From positions 1-48,997 of IMG/VR virus record IMGVR_UViG_3300021964_000114: a stretch of DNA of 48,997 nucleotides; one strand, written 5' to 3'. Under the pieces are notes generated by a model that made no database searches, was not told the DNA's origin, and worked only from the letters and a program-made list of their open reading frames with translations. Origin of the DNA: a virus. Both the position numbers and the translations under genes were made by a program. This document shows, in pieces, positions 35,044 through 42,535 of the stretch. Each line of letters begins with the position of its first letter. The stretch's first letter is position 1.

Positions 35044-35169
35044 TTATATAAATAGTATTTCATTATCAGCTTGATCTATAATTTGTTTTTTTTCATCTTC
35101 ATCAAGTTCATGATATTCTTTATTGAACTTAATATTTGCTAGTTGATTGTAAATTAATTCTATATTCAT
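35044..35169 (-). CDS. Small acidic hypothetical protein
   Basis: 41 residues: MNIELIYNQLANIKFNKE, then an acidic helix YHELDEDEKKQIIDQAD. The start overlaps the stop of the RusA-like gene in an ATGA, and the gene ends 2 nt before the next start. Too short for family assignment. Confidence 0.45.
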   Translation of the reverse strand: MNIELIYNQLANIKFNKEYHELDEDEKKQIIDQADNEILFI

Positions 35170-35564
35170 TTCTTCTCATTATTTTCTTTTATTATTTCTA
35201 TGTGAACTCCAGGATCTTCTTTATTGTATTCATATTGAACAAACTCAGGTATAATAAATTCTGCATTATCATCTTCAATCCATCCATTTTTTACCATATC
35301 ATCTTGCACTGTTTGTGCAGGGTTGATATAATCAAACTTATGTCTTGTTCCTCTGATAAATGTAAACTTTATTTTTACTGGAAGTTCATAATTACTTAGT
35401 TCATCCTTAAACTCTTGAGCATATTTCTCATAATACTCTTTTGTTTTCTTTCTATATGCAACAACAGTTTTACTTGCTATAAAGTATTTACCTGTCCATC
35501 TACGTCCATTTTTACTTGAAGGTACGTTTCCTGGTATAAACCATTTATTCTTTCTTTTACTCAT
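35166..35564 (-). CDS. RusA-like Holliday junction resolvase
   Basis: 132 residues. PSSKNGRRW near the N-terminus, then RHKFDYINPAQTVQDDMV and GWIEDDNAEFI reproduce the RusA arrangement of acidic residues (DxxN...D...DD) that bind catalytic metal. RusA cuts four-way DNA junctions during recombination and late replication. It overlaps the primase gene by 8 nt, consistent with a replication and recombination role. Confidence 0.85.
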   Translation of the reverse strand: MSKRKNKWFIPGNVPSSKNGRRWTGKYFIASKTVVAYRKKTKEYYEKYAQEFKDELSNYELPVKIKFTFIRGTRHKFDYINPAQTVQDDMVKNGWIEDDNAEFIIPEFVQYEYNKEDPGVHIEIIKENNEKK

Positions 35565-36534
35565 TTAATATATTTTTAAATAATGGTTTTATAATGGAAT
35601 GAACATGTTCAAAACCATACTTAACCATAGAGTCACTAATATCTTTAGATAGTGGTATTGCAAGACCATCTAAGTTATAATCAGATTTATATCTTTCTAT
35701 AGCTTTCTGTCCTGCTTCATCATTATCAAATAAAGTTATGACTTTTTTATACTTACCTTTTAGGTGTTCTATAACGTGAGGCTTTATCATAGTATTCTCG
35801 CTGTTAGGTGCAATAACCTCTATGTTATAACCCATTGCTTTTAGACACATAGCATCTTTAAGTGATGAGCATATAACTAAATAAGGTTGATTGAACTTAA
35901 GCTGATCAAAACCTTGTATATGATGTTTTACGTTATGAAACTTATGATTACCTTTTGGTTGATATATTTTATACACTTCATTACCACCATCAAAATAACC
36001 ATATATCATTGGCTTTTTAATTGTAATAGATTCTACGGTCCCGTCATTCTCCCTTACAAGGTTATAATATTCTATAGGATATACATTGTATTCATTTAGA
36101 ACCTTTGATCCTATTCTATATTTTAACCAATATTCAGCATCCTGATTATTCCAACCTCTTTTCTTTATATAATCAACCTTCCATTTTTCTTTTACAGTAA
36201 ACTCAACTTTTATATTACTACCATTCTTGGATATATAATTATTATAATCTTTTAAAATTTTATTTACCGCATCTGAATAACTCAGATCAAATAGCATCTT
36301 TACTAAATCAATCTTATCTCCATTTTTACCAGTTGAGAAGTCTTTAAATTTATACTGCATAACTGTCTTATCAACATATATACAGAAACTTGGTGTTCTC
36401 TCATTAGGATTAAAGATTGATTTTATCTTTACATCCTGTCCTGTTAAGGCCTCTGATAAATTTAAATAATATTGAAATATCCAATAGCTTGGTACATTTA
36501 ACCCGTCATAAACTAGATTTTTTGTATTTATCAT
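35557..36534 (-). CDS. DnaG-like DNA primase with TOPRIM domain
   Basis: 325 residues. Residues 41-80 (FNPNERTPSF, FKDFSTGKNGDKIDLV) are shaped like the CHC2 domain of DnaG but lack the zinc-binding cysteines. The TOPRIM domain is at about 215-280: SSLKDAM (S223-D227) and LFDNDEAG (D270, D272). The expected Glu of the first TOPRIM motif is Ser; I recall SLKD in related phage proteins, so this is a subfamily trait rather than decay. The terminator at 36547-36582 lies just upstream, so it may have its own start of transcription. Confidence 0.85.
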   Translation of the reverse strand: MINTKNLVYDGLNVPSYWIFQYYLNLSEALTGQDVKIKSIFNPNERTPSFCIYVDKTVMQYKFKDFSTGKNGDKIDLVKMLFDLSYSDAVNKILKDYNNYISKNGSNIKVEFTVKEKWKVDYIKKRGWNNQDAEYWLKYRIGSKVLNEYNVYPIEYYNLVRENDGTVESITIKKPMIYGYFDGGNEVYKIYQPKGNHKFHNVKHHIQGFDQLKFNQPYLVICSSLKDAMCLKAMGYNIEVIAPNSENTMIKPHVIEHLKGKYKKVITLFDNDEAGQKAIERYKSDYNLDGLAIPLSKDISDSMVKYGFEHVHSIIKPLFKNILNE

Positions 36535-36546
36535 ATTTATTCAAAT

Positions 36547-36582
36547 AAAAATGCCGGTTACAATATTACATCATAACCGGCA
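36547..36582 (-). terminator. Rho-independent terminator
   Basis: A perfect 9-bp GC-rich stem (arms 36552-36560 and 36574-36582, 13-nt loop) is followed by five T on the minus strand. It ends the leftward transcript coming from the SSB-like gene and separates it from the primase gene. Confidence 0.88.
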
Positions 36583-36602
36583 CATTATAAATTTAATAAA
36601 TA

Positions 36603-37277
36603 TTAAAATTCAAAATCACTACCTGACTCAGTTTTTGCAGGTTCAAATGAATCTGCTGGTTTATTATCAACCTGAGCTTTTCTTAGATGGTTTGGATTAT
36701 TACCATCAAACTTAATTATATTTGAATTTTCTACATCAATAGATTCCATAGCTACTCCTTCAGAACTAGGCTTAGGAAGATATAAATCATTATTTACATA
36801 TCCTTCTTTATTAACCCATTCTCTAGATGCTAAACATACATTAATATATACTTCTCCAGATAGTGCACTACTTGCTTGAGTCATAAAATCTTCAATTGTA
36901 CTTGCTTCAATTTGATCAAGAGCTTCTCTTTTACCAAGAGTTTCACTCAATTGAATCATAGATTTCATTACTTCATCTACTTTAGATATTTCTTTTCCAT
37001 TAGGAAGAGTTGTATCTTTAAATGCATATGGACTAAATCTTACTCTACCAACTTGACCTTCATAACGTGGTCCATTTTGATTATTTACATCTTTTAAGAA
37101 ACCTTGAAACTCTCCCTTTACAGGTGATGTTTCTACATGTAATATAATATTATGTGAGTCCGGATCATATGGTGTAACCATATATGATATTTCATTAATT
37201 TTAACAGTGTGGTTACCTGGTCCAACTACGGGTTTAATTTTGCCTGATCCTGCAGACATGTCTTTTGTACTTAACAT
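36603..37277 (-). CDS. Putative single-stranded DNA-binding protein
   Basis: 224 residues. Predicted beta-rich core (GNHTVKINEISY, NIILHVETSP, GRVRFSPYAF), then a helix. A polar linker ends in an acidic, aromatic tail SGSDFEF. SSBs and T7 gp2.5-type proteins end in such acidic Phe-containing tails, which recruit replication partners. It is placed directly upstream of the primase and downstream of a Sak4-like ATPase, whose relatives work with SSBs. No sequence motif proves the fold. Confidence 0.6.
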   Translation of the reverse strand: MLSTKDMSAGSGKIKPVVGPGNHTVKINEISYMVTPYDPDSHNIILHVETSPVKGEFQGFLKDVNNQNGPRYEGQVGRVRFSPYAFKDTTLPNGKEISKVDEVMKSMIQLSETLGKREALDQIEASTIEDFMTQASSALSGEVYINVCLASREWVNKEGYVNNDLYLPKPSSEGVAMESIDVENSNIIKFDGNNPNHLRKAQVDNKPADSFEPAKTESGSDFEF

Positions 37278-37314
37278 TTTTCTTCTTTTTAATTAATTTT
37301 TTAATTTAAATAAC

Positions 37315-37998
37315 TTAATTCTCATAATCAATAATTTTTGATCTAACAAGTTGTAGATCATTTGGAATAAATACTTCATTAAACATATCCATAGGGGATT
37401 TGCATGTATTTTCTCCATTGTTCTGAGTTTCAAACCCGTAAATAAGACTACCGTCTTCTTCTTTATTTATTTTAGCAAACAATACTATAGAGAATAATCC
37501 TTCTAGTGTTAATGCATTATCAATCATTTTACCTACTGTTTTAGCTTTTACTCTACGTCTACCATTAATATCTGTAGACTCTTCTGAGTGAGTTAAAAAG
37601 AAACATAATAAATCTTCTCTTAAATCTTTAGGAAGTTTACCAACCTGTGCTAAGTTAGCAGCAATCTGAGTAAACTTATCATAGCCTTTTTCATTAGCTT
37701 TATCAAAGTACTCAAAGCTTGACATATATTGCCAGTCATCAATAACTAAGTTTTTAATATGCGGCATCTTATCACTAACATGCTTCATTGCTTTATATAC
37801 TCCTGGCCCGCTTGATACATTAATCATATTACCATTTGGATTTTCTTTATCTAATGGTTTATACATATTCTTCCATCCTTTGAACGGTAACGGTTTATTT
37901 GCAATGTTTATAATTACAGTCTCTTCAGGATTTAACGTTCTAATTGATGTTGACTTGCCTGATCCTGATTCAGCAATAACTAATACTCCTACTCCCAT
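37315..37998 (-). CDS. Sak4-like RecA-fold ATPase
   Basis: 227 residues. Walker A ESGSGKST (residues 10-17), Walker B NLVIDDWQYM, then a sensor LCFFLTHSEE. This is the AAA_24/Sak4 layout: a RecA core without the N- and C-terminal RecA extensions. Sak4 proteins promote single-strand annealing and recombination with a phage SSB, and the SSB-like gene follows 37 nt later. A role in recombination-dependent replication is likely. Confidence 0.85.
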   Translation of the reverse strand: MGVGVLVIAESGSGKSTSIRTLNPEETVIINIANKPLPFKGWKNMYKPLDKENPNGNMINVSSGPGVYKAMKHVSDKMPHIKNLVIDDWQYMSSFEYFDKANEKGYDKFTQIAANLAQVGKLPKDLREDLLCFFLTHSEESTDINGRRRVKAKTVGKMIDNALTLEGLFSIVLFAKINKEEDGSLIYGFETQNNGENTCKSPMDMFNEVFIPNDLQLVRSKIIDYEN

Positions 37999-38001
37999 AA
38001 T

Positions 38002-38508
38002 TTACTTTTGATTTGATAATTTAATTGTATCATTTATTTTATTTAATGTAATATTTATATCTCCCAACTTTGCTAAGATTTTATCTATAGCATCATAATC
38101 ATCTGGATTTTTTAATAAGTCTAATTCTAGTATTTTAGGAGCATGTGGTGATGCAGATACTAATTTATCTATTACTTTTAGTTCTCCTACAGGTATTAAA
38201 TGTCTTTCAAAACCTGATTTGCTTTTAACTAATTCATACTCCTCTTTCCAATGTGGATTATACTTGTGCAAATATAAAGTTCTTTTTGGATCTTCAGCAT
38301 CATATTCTATGCTAACAAATTCTGTATAAATATCTTCTTCTTTCTCCAGTTCACTAGGAAAAAAACTAATATATTTATCATCTTTACCTTGTGGTCTATA
38401 TGCCATCTTAGGTATATATAAAGCATTGATAATTCCATCTTTTTGGAAATAATCTTCATGCATTTGTCTTAAAATTGCTATCTTACTTTTTCTTTCTTGT
38501 GGTGTCAT
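38002..38508 (-). CDS. Hypothetical protein
   Basis: 168 residues. Helical start (MTPQERKSKIAILRQMHEDY), beta-rich middle with Tyr/Pro, and a helical C-terminus (DKILAKLGDINITLNKIND). Unrecognised. It sits one base after the helicase gene and 3 nt before the Sak4-like gene, so it is a core part of the replication operon, possibly a helicase accessory. Confidence 0.65.
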   Translation of the reverse strand: MTPQERKSKIAILRQMHEDYFQKDGIINALYIPKMAYRPQGKDDKYISFFPSELEKEEDIYTEFVSIEYDAEDPKRTLYLHKYNPHWKEEYELVKSKSGFERHLIPVGELKVIDKLVSASPHAPKILELDLLKNPDDYDAIDKILAKLGDINITLNKINDTIKLSNQK

Positions 38509-38509
38509 T

Positions 38510-39463
38510 TTATCTTACGTCTTGTTGCGGTGTGCTCATTTCTTCAATTCTCATTTCTTCAAACACCGCTTTAAAGAAACTCATTCTTGTATCACCATTT
38601 CTTGCTTTAAGAAAGTGTAATACTAAATCTCTGTCACTACTTATTATATATCTATCAGGTCCATATAATCTAATCTTTTGCTTTGCCGGTCTGTTAATAC
38701 CTATTAAAGTATCAGCATGTTGAAGCATTGCATCTGATCCAAATATATCTGACTCAAGAATATAATTACCATACTTTGCTTGTTGAGCACGTTCTGGTTT
38801 ATCAATATTTCTATTAAGTTGTGATAGAGCAATAAACATGCATGGATATTCACGCTTTGTTTGTGTAAAGAATTCACCTAATTCAAATAACATATCTAGT
38901 GTATTATTTTGATAAGGAGCTCTCTTAACTAACATAGTATGATCAAGAGTAATAATTGTTTTCTTACCCTTGTGTTCATTCATATACATATCTATTTGTT
39001 CACGCATCTGATTAACAGTCATAGGTTTACTTACTATATCAACCGGATACTTTACACGTTCTTTAGCATACTGATGGCATGCATTAATAACATTAGGTGT
39101 TAACTTAGAACCCGCGCTACAGAGTTCTTTATATGTTTTACCTGTTATAGAGGAGAACTCACGTAATGCTGAAGTTCTACCTACCATCTCAAACTGAAAC
39201 TCTAACACTCTAAAGTCATCATTAGGATTTAACATAAAGGATTCCCTTATTATCTGGTCTTTAATTAAAGTTTTACCAGAGCCTGGTCTTCCACCCATTA
39301 CAGTTAGAGTATTCCATTCTAAACCATCGGTAGTAGCGTCATTAAACTTAGCCCATGGTGTATATATTGATTTCTCTTCACCATTAGCCCTCTTTGACAT
39401 ATATTTTAACGCTTCATTAAACGCTGAATATTGCCCTATCCATTCTTCTTTTACTTTACTCAT
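38510..39463 (-). CDS. DnaB-like replicative helicase
   Basis: 317 residues from ATG 39463 (MSKVKEEWIGQ). The frame is open to a TTG at 39487, but the ATG forms an ATGA overlap with the upstream zinc-ribbon gene, the usual join here. Walker A GGRPGSGKT (57-65), Walker B TIITLDH and LSQLNRNIDKPE match the RecA-fold motor domain of DnaB-type helicases. The N-terminal DnaB domain is absent, as in short phage helicases. It unwinds DNA ahead of the polymerase. Confidence 0.9.
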   Translation of the reverse strand: MSKVKEEWIGQYSAFNEALKYMSKRANGEEKSIYTPWAKFNDATTDGLEWNTLTVMGGRPGSGKTLIKDQIIRESFMLNPNDDFRVLEFQFEMVGRTSALREFSSITGKTYKELCSAGSKLTPNVINACHQYAKERVKYPVDIVSKPMTVNQMREQIDMYMNEHKGKKTIITLDHTMLVKRAPYQNNTLDMLFELGEFFTQTKREYPCMFIALSQLNRNIDKPERAQQAKYGNYILESDIFGSDAMLQHADTLIGINRPAKQKIRLYGPDRYIISSDRDLVLHFLKARNGDTRMSFFKAVFEEMRIEEMSTPQQDVR

Positions 39464-39582
39464 AATACTGCTGTTAAAATTAGACAACCGCTATCTTTAC
39501 AATTAATACATTTATGTTCTTTTTGATTTGATTCAAACTCAAATTCACAGTTACAGCATTCATAATAATAGAACTTATCCAT
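39460..39582 (-). CDS. Small zinc-ribbon protein
   Basis: 40 residues: MDKFYYYECCNCEFEFESNQ, then CINC and a short hydrophobic tail. Two CxxC pairs (C10-x2 and C25-x2) form a zinc ribbon. Its start overlaps the stop of the upstream gene (TAATG) and its stop overlaps the helicase start (ATGA). It may help load the helicase or bind DNA. Confidence 0.6.
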   Translation of the reverse strand: MDKFYYYECCNCEFEFESNQKEHKCINCKDSGCLILTAVL

Positions 39583-40178
39583 TATACTACTTTGTCTGAA
39601 AAATGTTCCACTTTAGTCTGTACACCATCTCTTATCATATCACAATAATCTGATAAGGTTGAAGTTTTAACTTTATGTTTATCTTGCTTAGATATAAAAT
39701 ATTGACTTGTCATCATATATAAATAGTCTGTTGATACATATTCACTAACATACATTTTAGTAGCTTTAATTACCTCTTCCCATGTATAATCATACGTTTC
39801 AAAGAACCATCTAAATGATTCATTAAGAGTCTTAACATTCTGTCTTGCCGGTTTACCATGTGGTAATTTACCTGCAGGAAATAATTCTCTATATGTATTT
39901 ATTCTTTTAGAAAACTCTTTACCCATCAACTCTTCATCTGTTTTCTTTTTTGCTGTAATAAAGTAGTTCTCTATTTTTACTAATAAAGACTTAGCTTTAG
40001 CAGTCATTTTGTATACTTTACCATCATATTCTAGATACTCTTGAGATAAAAGATATTCTTTTTCCTCATTAATATTATTTAATATATATGGTTTAACTTT
40101 ATTTTTCATTGAATAGAGAAGCAACACTTGGTTCGGTGTTAACTTCTGCTTTGAAATCATCTGAAATATTTTCCACAT
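39582..40178 (-). CDS. Hypothetical replication protein, winged-helix-like
   Basis: Up to 198 residues. The maximal frame overlaps the DnaA-like gene by 80 nt; ATGs at 40160 (MISKQKLTPNQ, 62-nt overlap) and 40109 (11-nt overlap) are alternatives. KLTPNQVLLLYSMKNK followed by EYLLSQEYLEYDG and KVYKMTAKAKSLL looks like a winged helix, which favours 40160 or 40178. A second helical domain with conserved-looking Trp and Tyr follows. It lies between a DnaA-like and a helicase gene, so a helicase-loader or initiator role is a fair guess. Confidence 0.6.
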   Translation of the reverse strand: MWKIFQMISKQKLTPNQVLLLYSMKNKVKPYILNNINEEKEYLLSQEYLEYDGKVYKMTAKAKSLLVKIENYFITAKKKTDEELMGKEFSKRINTYRELFPAGKLPHGKPARQNVKTLNESFRWFFETYDYTWEEVIKATKMYVSEYVSTDYLYMMTSQYFISKQDKHKVKTSTLSDYCDMIRDGVQTKVEHFSDKVV

Positions 40179-40590
40179 GCTTATCTATTTTTTTAGTTAT
40201 CTTTTTAATAATTGCTCCAAATACAATATCATTTGTATCCATCATATCACTACAGAATCTCAATGCATGAACAACTGTACTATGATCTCTTCTAAGATAC
40301 TCTCCTACCCTTACTCTATCATATCCAAACATTGTTGCAAAATAACAGAATACATGTCTAGTATTAACAAGTTCTTTTTTCCTTGATATCTTTCTTATAT
40401 CTGTTATATTTTCATTATATGGTTCTTCGTTATGAACTTCCAATGATATATTAGCTAATTCATCTAATGTTAATCTTTCTTTAGATGTTGGAAATGGAAG
40501 TATAATTACATTTACTCCGTGATTCTTTTTGATATCTGCTTTTACTCTATTACATGTTCTATAATAGTCTTTAAATTCTACTGCTGTCAT
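40099..40590 (-). CDS. DnaA domain IV-like DNA-binding protein
   Basis: 163 residues. Residues about 67-112 (ISRKKELVNTRHVFCYFA, YDRVRVGEYLRRDHSTVVHALRF) reproduce the DnaA box-binding domain IV, including the RDHSTVVHA signature. There is no AAA+ domain, so the protein could bind DnaA-like boxes without acting as a full initiator. It is flanked by the UDG gene (one base upstream) and the winged-helix-like gene. It may direct replication to the phage origin or compete with host DnaA. Confidence 0.85.
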   Translation of the reverse strand: MTAVEFKDYYRTCNRVKADIKKNHGVNVIILPFPTSKERLTLDELANISLEVHNEEPYNENITDIRKISRKKELVNTRHVFCYFATMFGYDRVRVGEYLRRDHSTVVHALRFCSDMMDTNDIVFGAIIKKITKKIDKHVENISDDFKAEVNTEPSVASLFNEK

Positions 40591-40591
40591 A

Positions 40592-41281
40592 CTACCAATT
40601 GATTTTTGTTTTATTTAATTTATTTAGTTCTAGATTTATATTATTAAATACATCTTTAGAGTCCCATACACCACCTTTATATGCAGCTGATGCGGGATGA
40701 GGACATTTTAATAATATCTGATTAGATAATTTAGTTTCCCAAATTTCGGCTTTTTTACCCATTAATGCAAATATTAATTTATTATTTTCATTAAGGTATT
40801 TAAATAGATAATTAGTGAAAGGTTGCCATAAATGAAAGTGTGAACCTATCTTGTTTATCTGACAAGTAAATGCTGTATTAATTAATAGCACTCCTTGATT
40901 AGACCATCTTTTAAGATCATAATCTTTATCTTCATATGTTCCATATAAAGCTTTAAATATATATTGTAAAGACTTTTCTGCTTTACCTTTATTACTACAG
41001 CTAAACGCTATACCATCAGCAACTCCAACCTGGGGGTAGGGGTCTTGACCAAGTATAACAACTTTAGTTTTATCATAAGGGCATTCTATAAATGCATTAA
41101 GTATATCAAAATACCTTGGTGTAAACCTTATATTATTTTGATGATTCTGTATAAGAGTAGTTGTTATCTTATAGAATTCACTGCTATCTAAAAATGGATT
41201 TAATATATTTTCCCAACCGGATCCAACTAATTTATCTTTTAGTTTATTTATTACATTATTTTCTGATATTGATTGTTCCAT
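40592..41281 (-). CDS. ung: Uracil-DNA glycosylase (family 1)
   Basis: 229 residues. GQDPYP (G78-P83, catalytic D80), GIAFSCSN, LLINTAFT, LMGKKAE and CPHPASAAYKGG are the family 1 motifs. It removes uracil from DNA, a common crAss-like gene that keeps deaminated or misincorporated U out of the AT-rich genome. The HPSPLS loop is HPASAAY here. A divergent rightward gene begins 26 nt from its start, so 41282-41306 is the shared promoter gap. Confidence 0.96.
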   Translation of the reverse strand: MEQSISENNVINKLKDKLVGSGWENILNPFLDSSEFYKITTTLIQNHQNNIRFTPRYFDILNAFIECPYDKTKVVILGQDPYPQVGVADGIAFSCSNKGKAEKSLQYIFKALYGTYEDKDYDLKRWSNQGVLLINTAFTCQINKIGSHFHLWQPFTNYLFKYLNENNKLIFALMGKKAEIWETKLSNQILLKCPHPASAAYKGGVWDSKDVFNNINLELNKLNKTKINW

Positions 41282-41291
41282 ATTTTAATTG

Positions 41292-41299
41292 TATTTTTG
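41292..41299 (+). promoter_or_regulatory. Candidate Bacteroidota -7 box (TATTTTTG)
   Basis: Fits TAnnTTTG exactly and ends 7 nt before the ATG at 41307, so transcripts would have almost no leader. A TTG at 41273-41275 lies upstream, but 16 nt away, a little short for the -33 element. It is the only place that can drive the isolated rightward pair. Confidence 0.4.
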
Positions 41300-41306
41300 T
41301 ATTATT

Positions 41307-41738
41307 ATGTCTGAAGAAAGTAAAAGATTACAAACAGTTGATACTTATGATTTCACTAAAACTATTAAGAATATAGAGATATCAACAGCTTATATTCCTG
41401 GTTTAGAGAGAATTACGTCTCAACTAATTTTAGATAATCCTGATAGAGCAACTGATTTACCTGCTATATTCAAGAAGTTTGAAGATATGATTACTCTTCC
41501 ACCTGAAGATCCTAAGAGAAAAGATTTAGTGTTTGATAGATTTGAATCTGATTTATACACTTTATACTCTATGACTCAGTTATTTAAGTATCATGCTCAA
41601 GAACAGAATCTTGTTATTAAAACAGAGACAGAAGCAACACAAGAAGATTTAAATCAACTTGGTGATATGCTTGTTAAAGGAAAAGATATCAAAGAAAAAC
41701 TTGACGAGATTAACAGCAAAATGAAAGTTGTTAAATAA
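41307..41738 (+). CDS. Hypothetical protein (rightward island, gene 1)
   Basis: 143 residues from ATG 41307 (MSEESKRLQTVDTYDFTKT). The frame is open to a TTG at 41289, but that is not preferred. Mostly helical and acidic, with a C-terminal helical LNQLGDMLVKGKDIKEKLDEI. Unrecognised. It is the first of two rightward genes embedded in the leftward block, divergent from ung, with its own promoter candidate. Confidence 0.65.
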   Translation: MSEESKRLQTVDTYDFTKTIKNIEISTAYIPGLERITSQLILDNPDRATDLPAIFKKFEDMITLPPEDPKRKDLVFDRFESDLYTLYSMTQLFKYHAQEQNLVIKTETEATQEDLNQLGDMLVKGKDIKEKLDEINSKMKVVK

Positions 41739-41803
41739 TGTCAATGTTTGAATTTGCATGCATAATGTTTTTGCTTTATGCTGCTTTAGTCTGGGGTAAG
41801 TAA
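41738..41803 (+). CDS. 21-residue membrane peptide (rightward island, gene 2)
   Basis: MSMFEFACIMFLLYAALVWGK, a single hydrophobic helix with a basic end. Start and previous stop overlap (TAATG), implying translational coupling. The stop at 41801-41803 abuts the stop of the leftward gene with no bases between. Membrane peptides of this size are often regulators of membrane complexes, but the function is unknown. Confidence 0.45.
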   Translation: MSMFEFACIMFLLYAALVWGK

Positions 41804-42187
41804 TTACCTAAGTTGCATACCATTAAAGTCTCCTATCTCTATACATGTTTGTATAACCATATTTAGTTCTGCTTTATCACAGTCTGCAAAGGACTTACAA
41901 TACTCTACACCATTCTTTACTATACACATTCCTGTTTGCCTCTTTACAGTTAGTTTCATTTCTTCAAAGGTATAACCAATCTCATTAGCTATTTCTCTTA
42001 TCATTGCATGAACTCTGGCCAATTGTGGTAATGAACCGTTGTTTGATGATGCGCTAATAAACATCTCAAGTTTAGTTGTATCAGGTAAATTCTTTATAAA
42101 CCTATCAAATTTACCTTTTGTTCCCTTATTAGGGAAATCAAGTGCACCATCCTTGACAGTGCACTTTATATATAATGAATCTTTCAC
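41804..42187 (-). CDS. Hypothetical protein, possibly NinB-like
   Basis: 127 residues starting at GTG 42187, whose GTGA overlaps the stop of the upstream gene. LEMFISASSNNGSLPQLARV, MIREIANEIGYTFEEMKL and KSFADCDKAELNMVIQTCIE recur, as I recall, in Bacteroidota phage proteins, and the middle resembles the NinB/Orf recombination mediator group. The likeness is weak. Confidence 0.6.
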   Translation of the reverse strand: MKDSLYIKCTVKDGALDFPNKGTKGKFDRFIKNLPDTTKLEMFISASSNNGSLPQLARVHAMIREIANEIGYTFEEMKLTVKRQTGMCIVKNGVEYCKSFADCDKAELNMVIQTCIEIGDFNGMQLR

Positions 42188-42420
42188 TTAAATCTAAGTA
42201 CATTATTTTCAACCAGTACAAATTCTTGAGCGCATGACTCACATTGAACTGATGTTTCATTCCTTATGATTGAACTTTGAAAACAATTTGGACATTGATG
42301 ATCTTCTAAAGGTATAAACTCTTCACAAGTGATTCTTGCTAAGTCCTGTAGATATGCATCATGATCTCCTTTATATTCATTCTCAATCATTTCCATATAT
42401 AGTTCTTTCATCCTACCCAT
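42184..42420 (-). CDS. Zinc-ribbon protein
   Basis: 78 residues. An N-terminal helix (MKELYMEMIENEYKGDHDAY) and a C-terminal zinc ribbon, CPNC at about 43-46 and CESC at about 59-62, ending in a beta strand. It probably binds nucleic acid or an RNA polymerase. It precedes the NinB-like gene with an overlapping start. Confidence 0.65.
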   Translation of the reverse strand: MGRMKELYMEMIENEYKGDHDAYLQDLARITCEEFIPLEDHQCPNCFQSSIIRNETSVQCESCAQEFVLVENNVLRFK

Positions 42421-42421
42421 A

Positions 42422-42535
42422 TTAACTAAGATGTTTAAGAACTAATGTTAAAAAACCTCCCATTAAAGATAATGTTAATACTATATATGCAAGGTCTATA
42501 AATTTTTCTTCATTTATTTTATTTTTTCTTTTCAT
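42422..42535 (-). CDS. 37-residue membrane peptide
   Basis: MKRKNKINEEKFIDLAYIVL plus a hydrophobic run to LVLKHLS: one membrane helix after a basic N-terminus. Its ATG overlaps the TGA of the helicase gene (ATGA). Short single-pass peptide of unknown function. Confidence 0.45.
   Translation of the reverse strand: MKRKNKINEEKFIDLAYIVLTLSLMGGFLTLVLKHLS

Noticed and set aside
39464-39487. TTG 39487 as helicase start
   Set aside because: ATG 39463 gives the typical ATGA overlap with the upstream zinc-ribbon gene.
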